From the NCBI GenBank assembly GCA_964623515.1, contig CAZURV010000002.1, forward strand, positions 62,001-126,000: 64,000 nt of DNA. Reading direction: 5' to 3'. A program made the position numbers and the translations under genes. The notes under the pieces are model-generated. The model had not been told where the DNA came from, did not search any database, and saw nothing but the letters and a program-made list of their open reading frames with translations. Origin of the DNA: RUG714 sp964623515 (lineage in GTDB: Bacteria; Bacillota; Clostridia; Oscillospirales; Acutalibacteraceae). This document shows positions 8,758-17,627 of this stretch, one piece after another; the stretch's first letter is position 1, and each line of letters begins with the position of its first letter.

Positions 8758-8923
8758 ACGAAAGCAAAAGGAATAAGGCTTCTTCGCCTTTAACGCGGTA
8801 AAGGGCAGTACTAGCCTGTCTGAGGGATCAGAGAGGATTGTAGCCCTCCGCTGATTTTGAAAAATTCCGTTGCCTTAGAGAGGACATTTTTGCTTAATTT
8901 TTCTGAAATAATTAATTTAATGC
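8758..8923. other. Intergenic region between rarA and the rimP operon with an imperfect hairpin
   Basis: About 170 bp without coding potential. An imperfect hairpin sits at 8827-8855 (ATCAG/CTGAT outside, AGG/CCT inside), followed by TTTTG. The segment is GC-richer than the flanking spacer and resembles a structured intergenic repeat, but only one copy is seen in this window. No clear terminator for rarA was found. Confidence 0.3.
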
Positions 8924-8952
8924 TTGCATTTATTTTATATATGTGGTATAGT
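8924..8952 (+). promoter_or_regulatory. Promoter of the rimP-nusA-infB operon
   Basis: TTGCAT (8924-8929), 17 bp spacer, TATAGT (8947-8952) preceded by TGG, i.e. an extended -10. It lies about 30 bp upstream of the leader hairpin. Confidence 0.75.
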
Positions 8953-8983
8953 ATTTGACAGTAATGCAAAGGATGTAAATTCG

Positions 8984-9013
8984 GGAGCAGGTTGAAAGAC
9001 CTGCTCCTTTATT
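8984..9013 (+). terminator. Leader hairpin / attenuator upstream of rimP
   Basis: GGAGCAGGT (8984-8992) pairs perfectly with ACCTGCTCC (8999-9007), followed by TTTATT. A terminator-like hairpin between promoter and rimP fits an attenuator at which NusA could tune its own operon; this regulatory role is an inference from operon architecture. Confidence 0.7.
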
Positions 9014-9036
9014 ACAGAATATATCTCGGAGGAAAT

Positions 9037-9522
9037 ATGGCAGAGAAAAAAAGCGGTAATACCGCCGCAAAGGTTTACAGTATCGCCGATCCCATTGCGG
9101 AAAAACTCGGACTTAGTATTTGGGATATACGCTATGTTAAGGAAGGCACCGAATGGTATCTGCGCGTTTTCATTGATAAAGCCGAAGGCGGCGTTGATAT
9201 TGACGACTGTGTCAATATGAGCCATGCGCTCGACAAGCCTCTTGACGACGGCGATTTTATTCCCCATTCATACACTCTGGAAGTTTCCTCTCCCGGAGTA
9301 GAGCGTGAACTCACAAGAGAAGCGCATTTCACGGCTATGCTGGGAAGAAAAATCAAAATGAAACTCATCCGTCCGTTTGAAGGGCAGAGAGAATTCTGCG
9401 GAGTCCTTGAAGATTACGACGGCGGGAATATCATATTATCTTACGATAATAATCAAAAAATATGTGTTAATAAAAAGGAGACGGCTTGGATTCGTCTTGA
9501 TGATTTTGGAGGAAACGACTAA
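9037..9522 (+). CDS. rimP: Ribosome maturation factor RimP
   Basis: 161 residues. Helps assemble the 30S subunit. LEVSSPGVERELT is the conserved RimP core, preceded by YLRVFIDKAEGGVDIDDC and followed by a C-terminal SH3-like domain (GRKIKMKLIRPFEGQREF). The ATG at 9037 is chosen because an ideal CGGAGG lies just upstream; an in-frame extension upstream would run through the leader hairpin. The stop codon overlaps the nusA start by one base (TAATG), indicating coupled translation. Confidence 0.95.
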   Translation: MAEKKSGNTAAKVYSIADPIAEKLGLSIWDIRYVKEGTEWYLRVFIDKAEGGVDIDDCVNMSHALDKPLDDGDFIPHSYTLEVSSPGVERELTREAHFTAMLGRKIKMKLIRPFEGQREFCGVLEDYDGGNIILSYDNNQKICVNKKETAWIRLDDFGGND

Positions 9523-10667
9523 TGGATAACGAATTTTTTATGGCGGTTGAAGCTCTCGCGGCAGATAAAGGAATCCCCGTTGATTATCTGTACGACAAAA
9601 TCGAAGTTGCGCTTGCCGCAGCAATGAGGAAAAACTACGGCGGCAATAAAGACAGAGACCGAGAAATGGTTTCATGCGTTATTAATCCCGAAAAACACAC
9701 GATGGATATATGGGCAAACCTGGAGGTTGCTGAAACAGCAGAAGATGATACTCAGATTTCTCTTGAAAACGCGTTGAAATATGATAAAAACGCCTCTATA
9801 GGAGCCATTATCAAAAAGCCTATTGCTCTTTCGGAATTCGGCAGAATCGCGGCGCAGACGGCAAAGCACGTTATCCGTCAGGGAATCCGTGAGGCGGAAA
9901 GAAATCAGCAGATAGAAGAATTCCGCTCAAAGCAGGGCGAAATTGTGAATGCAAGAGTTGTCAGGATTGATTCCGTTAAAGGAAACGTTTCTCTTGAAAT
10001 CGGCAAAGGTGAAGCGCTTCTTCCAAAGAAGGAACAGGTTCCCGGAGAACAGTTCAGAGAAGGGCAGATTATCAAAGTTTACATCGTTGATATCAGAGAC
10101 AGCGAAAGAGGCGCAAAAGTTATGATTTCCAGAACGCATCCCGGATTTGTAAGAAGGCTTTTTGAGCAGGAAGTGCCCGAAATCAAGGATGGTCTTGTTG
10201 AAATCAAATCCGTATCACGCGAAGCTGGTTCCAGAACAAAAATCGCCGTTTATTCGTCCGACCCGGATGTGGATCCAATCGGTTCCTGCATAGGGCCGAA
10301 AGGTTCAAGAGTCAACACAATCGTGGATATTCTCGGCGGCGAAAAAATTGACATTGTCAAATACAGCGACGATCCCGTTGAATATATCAGCGCGGCGCTC
10401 GCTCCCGCAGACGTTATTACAGTAGAAATTGCGGAAGACGGCACGAAAACCTGCAAGGTTGCTGTGCCCGACGATCAACTTTCGCTCGCAATCGGAAACA
10501 AGGGGCAGAATGCGCGCCTTGCTGTTAAGCTCACCGGCTGGAACAAAATAGACATTAAATCGGAAACCGCTTTCTATGACGAAAAACTCGCCGCAGAGGA
10601 AGCGGCTCTCGAAGAAAACCCGGTCGAAACTCCTTCGGAAGAAGCAGAATCGAAAGAAAAAGAATAG
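9522..10667 (+). CDS. nusA: Transcription termination/antitermination factor NusA
   Basis: 381 residues. Binds RNA polymerase and modulates pausing, termination and antitermination. Order: N-terminal RNAP-binding domain (1-130), S1 domain (about 133-200, GEIVNARVVRIDSVKGNVSLEI), KH1 (SDPDVDPIGSCIGPKGSRV) and KH2 (LSLAIGNKGQNARLA). It lacks the C-terminal acidic repeats of E. coli NusA, as usual in Firmicutes, and ends in a Glu-rich tail. It overlaps rimP by one base. Confidence 0.97.
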   Translation: MDNEFFMAVEALAADKGIPVDYLYDKIEVALAAAMRKNYGGNKDRDREMVSCVINPEKHTMDIWANLEVAETAEDDTQISLENALKYDKNASIGAIIKKPIALSEFGRIAAQTAKHVIRQGIREAERNQQIEEFRSKQGEIVNARVVRIDSVKGNVSLEIGKGEALLPKKEQVPGEQFREGQIIKVYIVDIRDSERGAKVMISRTHPGFVRRLFEQEVPEIKDGLVEIKSVSREAGSRTKIAVYSSDPDVDPIGSCIGPKGSRVNTIVDILGGEKIDIVKYSDDPVEYISAALAPADVITVEIAEDGTKTCKVAVPDDQLSLAIGNKGQNARLAVKLTGWNKIDIKSETAFYDEKLAAEEAALEENPVETPSEEAESKEKE

Positions 10668-10690
10668 AAAAAACAGGAAAGGATCGTAGC

Positions 10691-10954
10691 GTGAAAGAAC
10701 GTAAAATCCCGGAACGTATGTGTATCGGCTGTTCAGAAAGCTTTGATAAACGCGTTCTTTTGAGAATTGTAAAAAACAAATCTGGTGAAATATTTATTGA
10801 CGAAACAGGCAAAGCAAACGGACGAGGCGCATATATATGCCGTAACCGGGCATGCCTTGAAAAAGCCGTCAAATCAAATCGACTTGCCAAAGCTTTCGGT
10901 TGCAATATTCCCGATAGAATTTATGACAAATTAAGAGGTGAGATAGATGGCTGA
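10691..10954 (+). CDS. ylxR: YlxR-family RNA-binding protein (RnpM)
   Basis: 87 residues, DUF448. Family signature PERMCIGC near the N-terminus, then IVKNKSGEIFID, TGKANGRGAYIC and a conserved RNRACLEKA. Members bind RNA, and the B. subtilis homologue has been reported to modulate RNase P. GTG start with upstream AGGAAAGGA. It overlaps ylxQ by 8 bp inside the nusA-infB operon, the standard position. Confidence 0.92.
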   Translation: MKERKIPERMCIGCSESFDKRVLLRIVKNKSGEIFIDETGKANGRGAYICRNRACLEKAVKSNRLAKAFGCNIPDRIYDKLRGEIDG

Positions 10955-11258
10955 TAAGCTTCTTTCGTTCCTCGGTATTGCAAAAAGGGCAAACGCTCTG
11001 TGTATCGGACACAACCGATGCGCCGATGCCGTTAAAAGCGGCAAATCCAAGCTTTTGCTTGTTGCGGCGGATGCATCCGAAAGAGTTGAAAAAGAATTCC
11101 TGCATTTAACCGAGCTGAATAATCCGGGATGTCCCGTTATAAGGATAAATAAAACCATGATTGATTTAGGTTCCGCTTTGCCGAAAGCGTCAGGCATAAT
11201 CAGCGTAAACGGCAGCGGTTTTGCAGACAGAATCATTGAATTAATTGAGGAGGATTGA
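10947..11258 (+). CDS. ylxQ: L7Ae-family ribosomal protein YlxQ
   Basis: 103 residues. L7Ae/L30e fold that recognises kink-turn RNA. LLSFLGIAKRANALCIG and KSKLLLVAADASERVEKEF are characteristic, and position between ylxR and infB is conserved in Firmicutes. The ATG follows an AGAGGTGAG site within the end of ylxR. Confidence 0.92.
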   Translation: MADKLLSFLGIAKRANALCIGHNRCADAVKSGKSKLLLVAADASERVEKEFLHLTELNNPGCPVIRINKTMIDLGSALPKASGIISVNGSGFADRIIELIEED

Positions 11259-11262
11259 ATAC

Positions 11263-13629
11263 ATGGCAGTTGCACAACCAAAACATAAAGTGAATGAAAT
11301 CAGCAAAGATTTTGCTGCCGACAGCAAAACGATTCTTGCGATTCTCGGCGAAATTTCCGCTGAACCCAAAAAATCCGTTTCAACGCTAACTCAGGAAGAG
11401 CTGGACTACATTTTTGATAAGCTCACGCAGAACAGCGCCGTAAAGGATTTCAAGGATTATTTCAATATGGCTAAACCTGTTGAAAAACCCAAAGAAACGG
11501 CAACAAAAACCGCAGAAAAAAAGAAATCCGGAAACGATAAGCCGAAAAAAGATGACAAACCCGCCGCACACAAGCCGTCCAACCCTCAGCCGTTTAAGAA
11601 AAAGGAAAAGAAAGAAAATAAATTCAAGGCAAAAACCAAGGGGGAATTTCGCACAATTGATACTCGTGTTTCTTCCGTTGATTTATCTAAATATGATGAA
11701 AAATATGAAGAGATGGGCGCTTCACGCCAGGTCAGCGACCGTACCTCCTCAACCAAACAAAAGCTGACCAAAAAATCCGGCAATAAATACAGGGGCAAGC
11801 AAGGCATTCACCGCCAGAGCGGAAAAAGAGAAACCGAAGCACAGAGAATGAGAAGGCTTGAAATCGAGCGTAAAAAGAAAAAACTCGTTATCAAAGTTCC
11901 CGAAGAAATCACAGTTTCGGAACTTGCCGCACTGATGAAAATTACTGCCGCAGAGGTTGTTAAAAAACTGTTTGCACTCGGAATGATGGTAACCATCAAC
12001 GATACGATTGATTTTGATACCGCTTCGATTGTTGCGGAAGAACTTCATGTGCGCGTTGAAAAAGAAGTTGTTGTTACCATTGAAGAACAAATTATAGACG
12101 ATACGGAAGACGAAGACGACAATCTTGTTCCGCGCGATCCGGTTGTTGTTGTAATGGGACACGTTGACCACGGTAAAACCTCTATTCTTGACGCTATACG
12201 CAAAACAAACGTTACCGAAGGTGAAGCCGGAGGAATCACCCAGCATATCGGCGCTTACAGAGTGAAGGTCAATAATCAGGAGATTACCTTCCTGGATACG
12301 CCCGGTCATGCAGCGTTCACGGCGATGCGGGCAAGAGGCGCCATGGCAACGGATATAGCCGTGCTTGTCGTTGCCGCCGATGACGGTATTATGCCGCAGA
12401 CTGTTGAGTCAATCAACCATGCCAAAGCTGCAGGCGTAAGTATGATTGTAGCTATAAATAAAATAGATAAAGAAGGTGCAAATCCCGAACGTGTGCTCCA
12501 ACAACTCACTGAACACGATGTTGTTCCCGAAGAATGGGGCGGCGACACAATCTGTGTTCCGGTTTCCGCAATTACAGGGCAGGGCCTTACCGACCTTCTT
12601 GAAACGATACTGCTTGTTGCCGAAGTTAAAGAGCTCAAAGCAAATCCTGACAGACAGGCAAAAGGCGTTGTTATCGAAGCCAGACTCGATAAAGGCAGGG
12701 GGCCTGTCGCAACGTTGCTTGTTCAGAACGGAACCCTGCATATCGGCGATATCGTTGTTGCCGGAACAAGTGTAGGTAAAGTAAGAGTTATGACAAACGA
12801 AAACGGAATGCAACTTAAATCTGCAGGTCCGTCTGTTCCCGTTGAAATCATGGGATTGGCGGAAGTTCCGCAAAGCGGCGATATCTTCAATGCCGTTTCC
12901 GATGAAAAACTCGCAAGGGAACTTGTTGAGCAGAGAAAGCATGACGCGAAGGAAGCCGTGTTCAACGCAATGAATAAAGTCAGCCTTGACAACCTGTTCT
13001 CCGCTATTGAAGAAGGCGAAATGAAATCGCTGAACATCGTAGTTAAAGCAGATGTTCAGGGTTCGGTTGAAGCCGTTAAGCAAAATCTTGAAAAGCTTTC
13101 AAACGATGAAGTTAAAGTCAACGTGATTCATGGTGCTGTAGGCGGAATTACCGAAAGCGATGTTATGCTTGCAAACGCTTCTAACGCTATAATTGTAGGT
13201 TTCAACGTTCGACCAGACTCTACCGCCAAAGAAAATGCCGAACGAGACGGCGTTGATATCAGAACATATAGAATCATTTATGACTGCATTGAGGAAATTG
13301 AAACCGCAATGAAAGGCATGCGTGCGCCAAAATACAAAGACGTTGACATCGGAAGCGCCGAAGTGCGCCAGACAATCAGCATTTCCAACGTCGGCACGAT
13401 TGCGGGCTGTTATGTTACGGACGGCAGAATCCAGCGCGGCGGCAAAGTCCGCGTTGTAAGGGACGGCATAGTCGTTGCGGAGGATAATATGAAATCCTTG
13501 CGCAGATTCAAGGACGATGTTAAGGAAGTCGTTAAAGGCTATGAATGCGGCATCGGACTTGAAAAATTCAACGATATTAAAGAAGGCGATATACTTGAAG
13601 TTTATATCACCGAGGAGTACAGAGACTAA
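11263..13629 (+). CDS. infB: Translation initiation factor IF-2
   Basis: 788 residues. GTPase that positions fMet-tRNA on the 30S subunit. A charged Lys-rich linker (about 60-190) is followed by the IF2-N domain (VPEEITVSELAALMK), the G domain with GHVDHGKTS, DTPGHAAF and NKID, then domains II-IV. The start is ATG 11263, 10 bases after GAGGAGG; an in-frame TTG at 11245 overlaps that SD and is unlikely. The stop overlaps the rbfA start (TAATG). Confidence 0.97.
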   Translation: MAVAQPKHKVNEISKDFAADSKTILAILGEISAEPKKSVSTLTQEELDYIFDKLTQNSAVKDFKDYFNMAKPVEKPKETATKTAEKKKSGNDKPKKDDKPAAHKPSNPQPFKKKEKKENKFKAKTKGEFRTIDTRVSSVDLSKYDEKYEEMGASRQVSDRTSSTKQKLTKKSGNKYRGKQGIHRQSGKRETEAQRMRRLEIERKKKKLVIKVPEEITVSELAALMKITAAEVVKKLFALGMMVTINDTIDFDTASIVAEELHVRVEKEVVVTIEEQIIDDTEDEDDNLVPRDPVVVVMGHVDHGKTSILDAIRKTNVTEGEAGGITQHIGAYRVKVNNQEITFLDTPGHAAFTAMRARGAMATDIAVLVVAADDGIMPQTVESINHAKAAGVSMIVAINKIDKEGANPERVLQQLTEHDVVPEEWGGDTICVPVSAITGQGLTDLLETILLVAEVKELKANPDRQAKGVVIEARLDKGRGPVATLLVQNGTLHIGDIVVAGTSVGKVRVMTNENGMQLKSAGPSVPVEIMGLAEVPQSGDIFNAVSDEKLARELVEQRKHDAKEAVFNAMNKVSLDNLFSAIEEGEMKSLNIVVKADVQGSVEAVKQNLEKLSNDEVKVNVIHGAVGGITESDVMLANASNAIIVGFNVRPDSTAKENAERDGVDIRTYRIIYDCIEEIETAMKGMRAPKYKDVDIGSAEVRQTISISNVGTIAGCYVTDGRIQRGGKVRVVRDGIVVAEDNMKSLRRFKDDVKEVVKGYECGIGLEKFNDIKEGDILEVYITEEYRD

Positions 13630-13976
13630 TGGCAGGCTATAAATCGGAACGCGTTTCCGAAGATATAAAAAGAGAAATTATTTCCGTTATGCGGGAACTG
13701 AAAGATCCGCGCATTGCCGGGAAACTGCTTACGGTTGTCCGTGTTGACGTCTCGGGAGATCTTTCATACGTTAAAGTTTACGTTAGTTCTCTTGACGGTC
13801 TGGATTCTGCAAAAGAGGCGGTTAAAGGTTTGAAAAGCGCGCAGGGGTATATCAAGAACCGTATCGGAAAGGCGTTGCGCCTGCGAAAGCTCCCCGACCT
13901 CTCTTTCACTGCCGACAACAGCGTTGAACAGGGAATAAAAATAGCAAAGATGTTGAAGGATACGCATAATGAATAA
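13629..13976 (+). CDS. rbfA: 30S ribosome-binding factor RbfA
   Basis: 115 residues. Cold-shock and 30S-maturation factor with a KH-like fold. SERVSEDIKREI, ELKDPRIAGKLLTVVRVDVSGDL and KLPDLSFTADNSVEQG are conserved. One-base overlap with infB implies translational coupling. Confidence 0.96.
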   Translation: MAGYKSERVSEDIKREIISVMRELKDPRIAGKLLTVVRVDVSGDLSYVKVYVSSLDGLDSAKEAVKGLKSAQGYIKNRIGKALRLRKLPDLSFTADNSVEQGIKIAKMLKDTHNE

Positions 13977-14002
13977 CACAGATTAAAAAAGAGGGATTGT
14001 TT

Positions 14003-14959
14003 ATGCTTATAGATGCGGAAAGAACGGCAAAAATTCTGCTTTCAGAAGATAATATAATCATTCTTACACATGCTCATCCGGACGGAGATACCCTCGGATG
14101 CGGCTTTGCACTTCTGCGCGCACTGAAAAAGACGGGCAAAAAAGCCTGTGTGCTGAACAACGATGAAATTCACCCGAAATACTCCTATCTTTGGAACGGC
14201 ATCAAACAGGATAACATAGATGAAGAAAAAGCTTTTGTTGTGAGCGTTGATATTGCAACGGAGGAACTGCTCGGAGATAATCTTCAAAAAAGATTCACAG
14301 GCAGAATCAAGCTTGCTGTAGACCATCATGGGTCAAACACACTGTTTGCTCAAAACGTTTATCTGGAGGCAGATAGCGCCGCTGCATGCGAAAACATGTT
14401 GATGGTAATTGAAGCGATGGGAATAGAAATCGATCCGGATATCGCCACCTGCATTTACACCGGCATTTCTACCGATACAGGATGTTTCAGATTCAGAAAC
14501 ACAACCGAACGCACCTTGCTTACTGCGGCAAAAATGATGCACGCGGGCGCCGACACCGAATATGTTAACGAAGTTATGTTTGACAGAAAAACGAGAGGCG
14601 AGCTCGAACTTGAAAGAATGGTTATCGAATCTATGGAATATGATTTTGACAATCAGCTTGCCATTGCTGTTATAACACAGAATATGTATGCTGAAAGCGG
14701 AACGGGGGAGGATGACTGCGATTCTATCGCTTCTCTTCCTCGCAAGATTGCAGGCGTCAAAATCGGAATAACAATCAAAGAGCGCAAGAACGGAACGTTT
14801 AAGGCGTCAATCAGAAGCAGGAAGCCTTATAACGCGTCGCTGATTGCACAGGAATTCGGCGGAGGCGGTCATGAAAACGCCGCAGGATGCAGATACAACG
14901 GTTCGCTCGAAGATTTCCAGCAAGCAATCAAAACCGTTGTGGCAAAGGTGCTTGAATGA
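14003..14959 (+). CDS. nrnA: DHH-family nanoRNase / pAp phosphatase NrnA
   Basis: 318 residues. Degrades short oligoribonucleotides and dephosphorylates 3'-phosphoadenosine 5'-phosphate. DHH domain motifs: HAHPDGDTLG, VVSVDIA, AVDHHGSN; DHHA1 domain ends with EFGGGGHENAAG. The ATG at 14003 sits 7 bases after GAGGG; a TTG six bases upstream is less likely. The stop overlaps the truB start. Nearby metA and metY make pAp clearance from sulfur metabolism plausible, but position between rbfA and truB is the normal family context. Confidence 0.92.
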   Translation: MLIDAERTAKILLSEDNIIILTHAHPDGDTLGCGFALLRALKKTGKKACVLNNDEIHPKYSYLWNGIKQDNIDEEKAFVVSVDIATEELLGDNLQKRFTGRIKLAVDHHGSNTLFAQNVYLEADSAAACENMLMVIEAMGIEIDPDIATCIYTGISTDTGCFRFRNTTERTLLTAAKMMHAGADTEYVNEVMFDRKTRGELELERMVIESMEYDFDNQLAIAVITQNMYAESGTGEDDCDSIASLPRKIAGVKIGITIKERKNGTFKASIRSRKPYNASLIAQEFGGGGHENAAGCRYNGSLEDFQQAIKTVVAKVLE

Positions 14960-15852
14960 ACGGTATAATCCTGCTTGACAAACCTGCCGGAATAACGTCT
15001 TTCGGTGCAATTTCAGCCATGCGAAAAATTCTTAATATGAAAAAAATCGGGCACGCGGGAACGCTTGATCCTATGGCTACGGGGGTACTGCCTATATTGG
15101 CAGGCTCTGCGGCAAGGTTTCTCGAATATCTTCCGTGCTCAGATAAAAGATACACCGCGCTCATAAAACTGGGTTATGTTACCGATACGTTGGATACTAC
15201 GGGAGAAATCAAAAAAATAAACAATGTCCATGTTTCTCTCGGGCAGATAGAAAGCGCCCTGGAAGCATTCAGAGGCAACATATCTCAGATTCCGCCAATG
15301 TTTTCCGCCGTGCAGAAAGACGGCGTAAGGATGTATGACTTAGCGCGGAAAGGTCTCGAGATTGACCGGGAATCAAGAAATGTTAAGATTTACAGCCTGA
15401 GGCTTTTGGATTACGATGTGCAAAATACTGAAATTACGCTCGATATCTCATGTTCCAAAGGCACTTATATAAGAACGCTTGCTTCGGATTTGGGTGAAAA
15501 GCTCGGATGCGGAGCTTGCCTGTCCGGTCTGCGGAGAACAATGGCATCCGGTTTTAAAATTGATAATTGTTACAGTCTTGAAGAATTAAAAGAATATGCG
15601 GCGGAAAACCGACTTGAAAAGCGCGTCATTCCGATAGAAGACGCGCTTGCGAAATATTCCGCCATATATGTAAGCGGCGCGCAGGCAAAGCGTTTCTCCA
15701 ACGGCGGCGAACTTGATTTTAAACGCCTGAAAGAAAAATTTTTTGACGGCGAATATTATCGGGTTTTTGCGGACAACGGAGATTTCCTCGGACTCGGAAA
15801 GCCAGACTTTCAGTCTCAGGCACTGAAAGCAGCAAAAGTTTATGTAAAGTAA
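14956..15852 (+). CDS. truB: tRNA pseudouridine-55 synthase TruB
   Basis: 298 residues. Isomerises U55 in the T-loop of tRNAs. MNGIILLDKPAGITS and GHAGTLDPMATGVL (catalytic Asp38) are diagnostic; GTYIRTLASDLGEKLGCGACLSGLRR completes the core. A C-terminal PUA-like tail is present. ATGA overlap with nrnA. Confidence 0.97.
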   Translation: MNGIILLDKPAGITSFGAISAMRKILNMKKIGHAGTLDPMATGVLPILAGSAARFLEYLPCSDKRYTALIKLGYVTDTLDTTGEIKKINNVHVSLGQIESALEAFRGNISQIPPMFSAVQKDGVRMYDLARKGLEIDRESRNVKIYSLRLLDYDVQNTEITLDISCSKGTYIRTLASDLGEKLGCGACLSGLRRTMASGFKIDNCYSLEELKEYAAENRLEKRVIPIEDALAKYSAIYVSGAQAKRFSNGGELDFKRLKEKFFDGEYYRVFADNGDFLGLGKPDFQSQALKAAKVYVK

Positions 15853-15864
15853 GGAGGAATCTGA

Positions 15865-16731
15865 ATGTCGTCAATAGCGATGGGCAGTTTTGATGGTATT
15901 CATATTGCTCATAAAAAAGTGCTGGAAAACGCATGCCTGCAAAAAGGCGAAAAATCAATCTGCCTGACTTTCAGAGAGCATCCGGGAAAATGCCTGAACG
16001 GCAAAGCGCCTGCGGCTCTGCTCACAGCAGATGACGCATACAAAAAAATAATGCAAACGGGAATAGATGAAATCGTCTATCTTGATATGAACAAAATCAA
16101 AGATTATTCCCCGGAATGTTTTTTTAAAAAGATTTTGATAGAAAAACTCGACGCGAAATATCTTTCCTGCGGATATAATTATACGTTCGGAAAGAACAGA
16201 CAGGGAACCACCAAGACGCTGATATCTCTTTGTAGCGGTAGCGGAGTAAAACTTAATATAACGGATGAAATTCAATATAAAGGCGAACCGATAAGCTCTT
16301 CCAGAATACGAAAAGCAATTGAAAACGGTGAAATCGAAGACGCGAATTCCATGCTCGGCTATGCTTTCAGCTATACTTCGACGGTTGTGCACGGAAAGCA
16401 TTTGGGCAGACAGTTCGGTTTTCCAACAGCAAATCTGTATCTGAATGAAAGCCTTGTAACCCCCCGTTTCGGCGTATATACAAGCGATGTAAAAATTAAC
16501 GGAAACATTTATTTCGGCGTTACAAATATAGGTACAAGCCCTACTGTGGGAGGAAAGGGCTGGAGAAGCGAAACCAATATTTTAAATTTTGACGAAGATC
16601 TTTACGGCAGAGAAATTACCGTTACACTTAAAAAATTTCTCCGCGCGGAAAAACGCTTCGCCGATAAAAACGAATTGATTGCCGCTATTCGGGCGGATAT
16701 CAATAGAGCATGGGAGATTAAGGATGTTTGA
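15865..16731 (+). CDS. ribF: Bifunctional riboflavin kinase / FAD synthetase
   Basis: 288 residues. Makes FMN then FAD. The N-terminal FMN-adenylyltransferase domain starts abruptly at MSSIAMGSFDGIHIAH: the usual 15-20 residues before GNFDGVHxGH are absent and the HxGH motif reads HIAH. The region GYNYTFGKNRQG and ISSSRIRKAIENGEI follow. The C-terminal riboflavin-kinase domain has HGKHLGRQFGFPTANL and NILNFDEDLYG. AGGAGG precedes the ATG, supporting this short start. It overlaps the next gene by 8 bp. Confidence 0.93.
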   Translation: MSSIAMGSFDGIHIAHKKVLENACLQKGEKSICLTFREHPGKCLNGKAPAALLTADDAYKKIMQTGIDEIVYLDMNKIKDYSPECFFKKILIEKLDAKYLSCGYNYTFGKNRQGTTKTLISLCSGSGVKLNITDEIQYKGEPISSSRIRKAIENGEIEDANSMLGYAFSYTSTVVHGKHLGRQFGFPTANLYLNESLVTPRFGVYTSDVKINGNIYFGVTNIGTSPTVGGKGWRSETNILNFDEDLYGREITVTLKKFLRAEKRFADKNELIAAIRADINRAWEIKDV

Positions 16732-17395
16732 AAAAGTAAAAGCGGTATTTTTTGATTTTGACGATACTTTGCAGTCTCGTGAAGGCGCTTTCCGCCTTTA
16801 CAGCGACGGTTTTTTATCGAGATATTTCCCTGAAATCAAGGGAGAAGAAAAACAGCGGATGATAGATGAAATGGAAGAGCATGTTGACGGCGGATATAAA
16901 TCCAGGGAAGCATACTGGCCGGAAATGATTGCGCTTTGGCATTGGCAGAACGCGCCGTCTCTGGAAGCGCTTACGGCTGATTTTAACGGGGAATTCGGCA
17001 AACATGTTGTTATGCTGGACGGTGCTGTCGACACAATTAAAGAACTAAAAAAAAGAGGCTATAAGCTCGGCATGATAACAAACGGGAACTCACTTCTTCA
17101 AAACAGGAAACTGGATACCGCAGGAATCAGGGATTTATTTGATATGTCCGTTGTTTCAGACGATATAGATATCTGGAAACCCGCGCCCGGCATATTTGAA
17201 TACGCAATGAAACAGCTTGGGGTTACGCCCGAAGAATCGCTGTTCGTGGGCGATCACCCGATAAACGATATACAAGGCGCTCTGGGTGCAAAGATGAACG
17301 TTATCCGGATGAATTACGGTCAGTTTTACGGCTGTGAAACCAAAGGAACTGTTTGTATTGAGAAAATTCCCGAGCTGCTGAAACTTTTAAAATGA
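16724..17395 (+). CDS. HAD-superfamily hydrolase
   Basis: 223 residues. Motif I is FFDFDDTL (nucleophile Asp), motif II MITNG, motif III region KPAP and motif IV FVGDHPINDIQGA, giving a complete haloacid-dehalogenase phosphatase with a helical C1 cap. YjjG-type pyrimidine nucleotidase or phosphoglycolate-phosphatase-like activity is possible; substrate unknown. ATG 16724 follows GGGAG and overlaps the end of ribF, so it closes the operon. Confidence 0.85.
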   Translation: MFEKVKAVFFDFDDTLQSREGAFRLYSDGFLSRYFPEIKGEEKQRMIDEMEEHVDGGYKSREAYWPEMIALWHWQNAPSLEALTADFNGEFGKHVVMLDGAVDTIKELKKRGYKLGMITNGNSLLQNRKLDTAGIRDLFDMSVVSDDIDIWKPAPGIFEYAMKQLGVTPEESLFVGDHPINDIQGALGAKMNVIRMNYGQFYGCETKGTVCIEKIPELLKLLK

Positions 17396-17627
17396 ATTGG
17401 CAGAAGGGTTTTCAAGGATATTACTACTTGATCAATCCGTATCCTTTGTACGGCAGTTCAATAAATTTATAATATGCAAGGATGGATAGTGTAACGGCCT
17501 TCCGCGTCTTTCCACACATGGAAATTTAAGAATTAGCTGAAAGCCGCGGCTTATTTATCTTTGTTTATGTAAAAACTTTAAAGTTTTAAACGAAATGTAT
17601 TGAAAACAAAAGAAAAGGGGAAATTGT
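17396..17627. promoter_or_regulatory. gdhA upstream region with perfect 16-bp palindrome
   Basis: A 232-bp spacer. Positions 17572-17587 read AAAACTTTAAAGTTTT, a perfect palindrome about 40 bp before the gdhA start, a position suited to an operator. No strong promoter hexamers or riboswitch were identified, and no clear terminator for the preceding operon. Confidence 0.4.

Noticed and set aside
11245..11262. TTG start for infB
   Set aside because: It overlaps the SD that serves ATG 11263.
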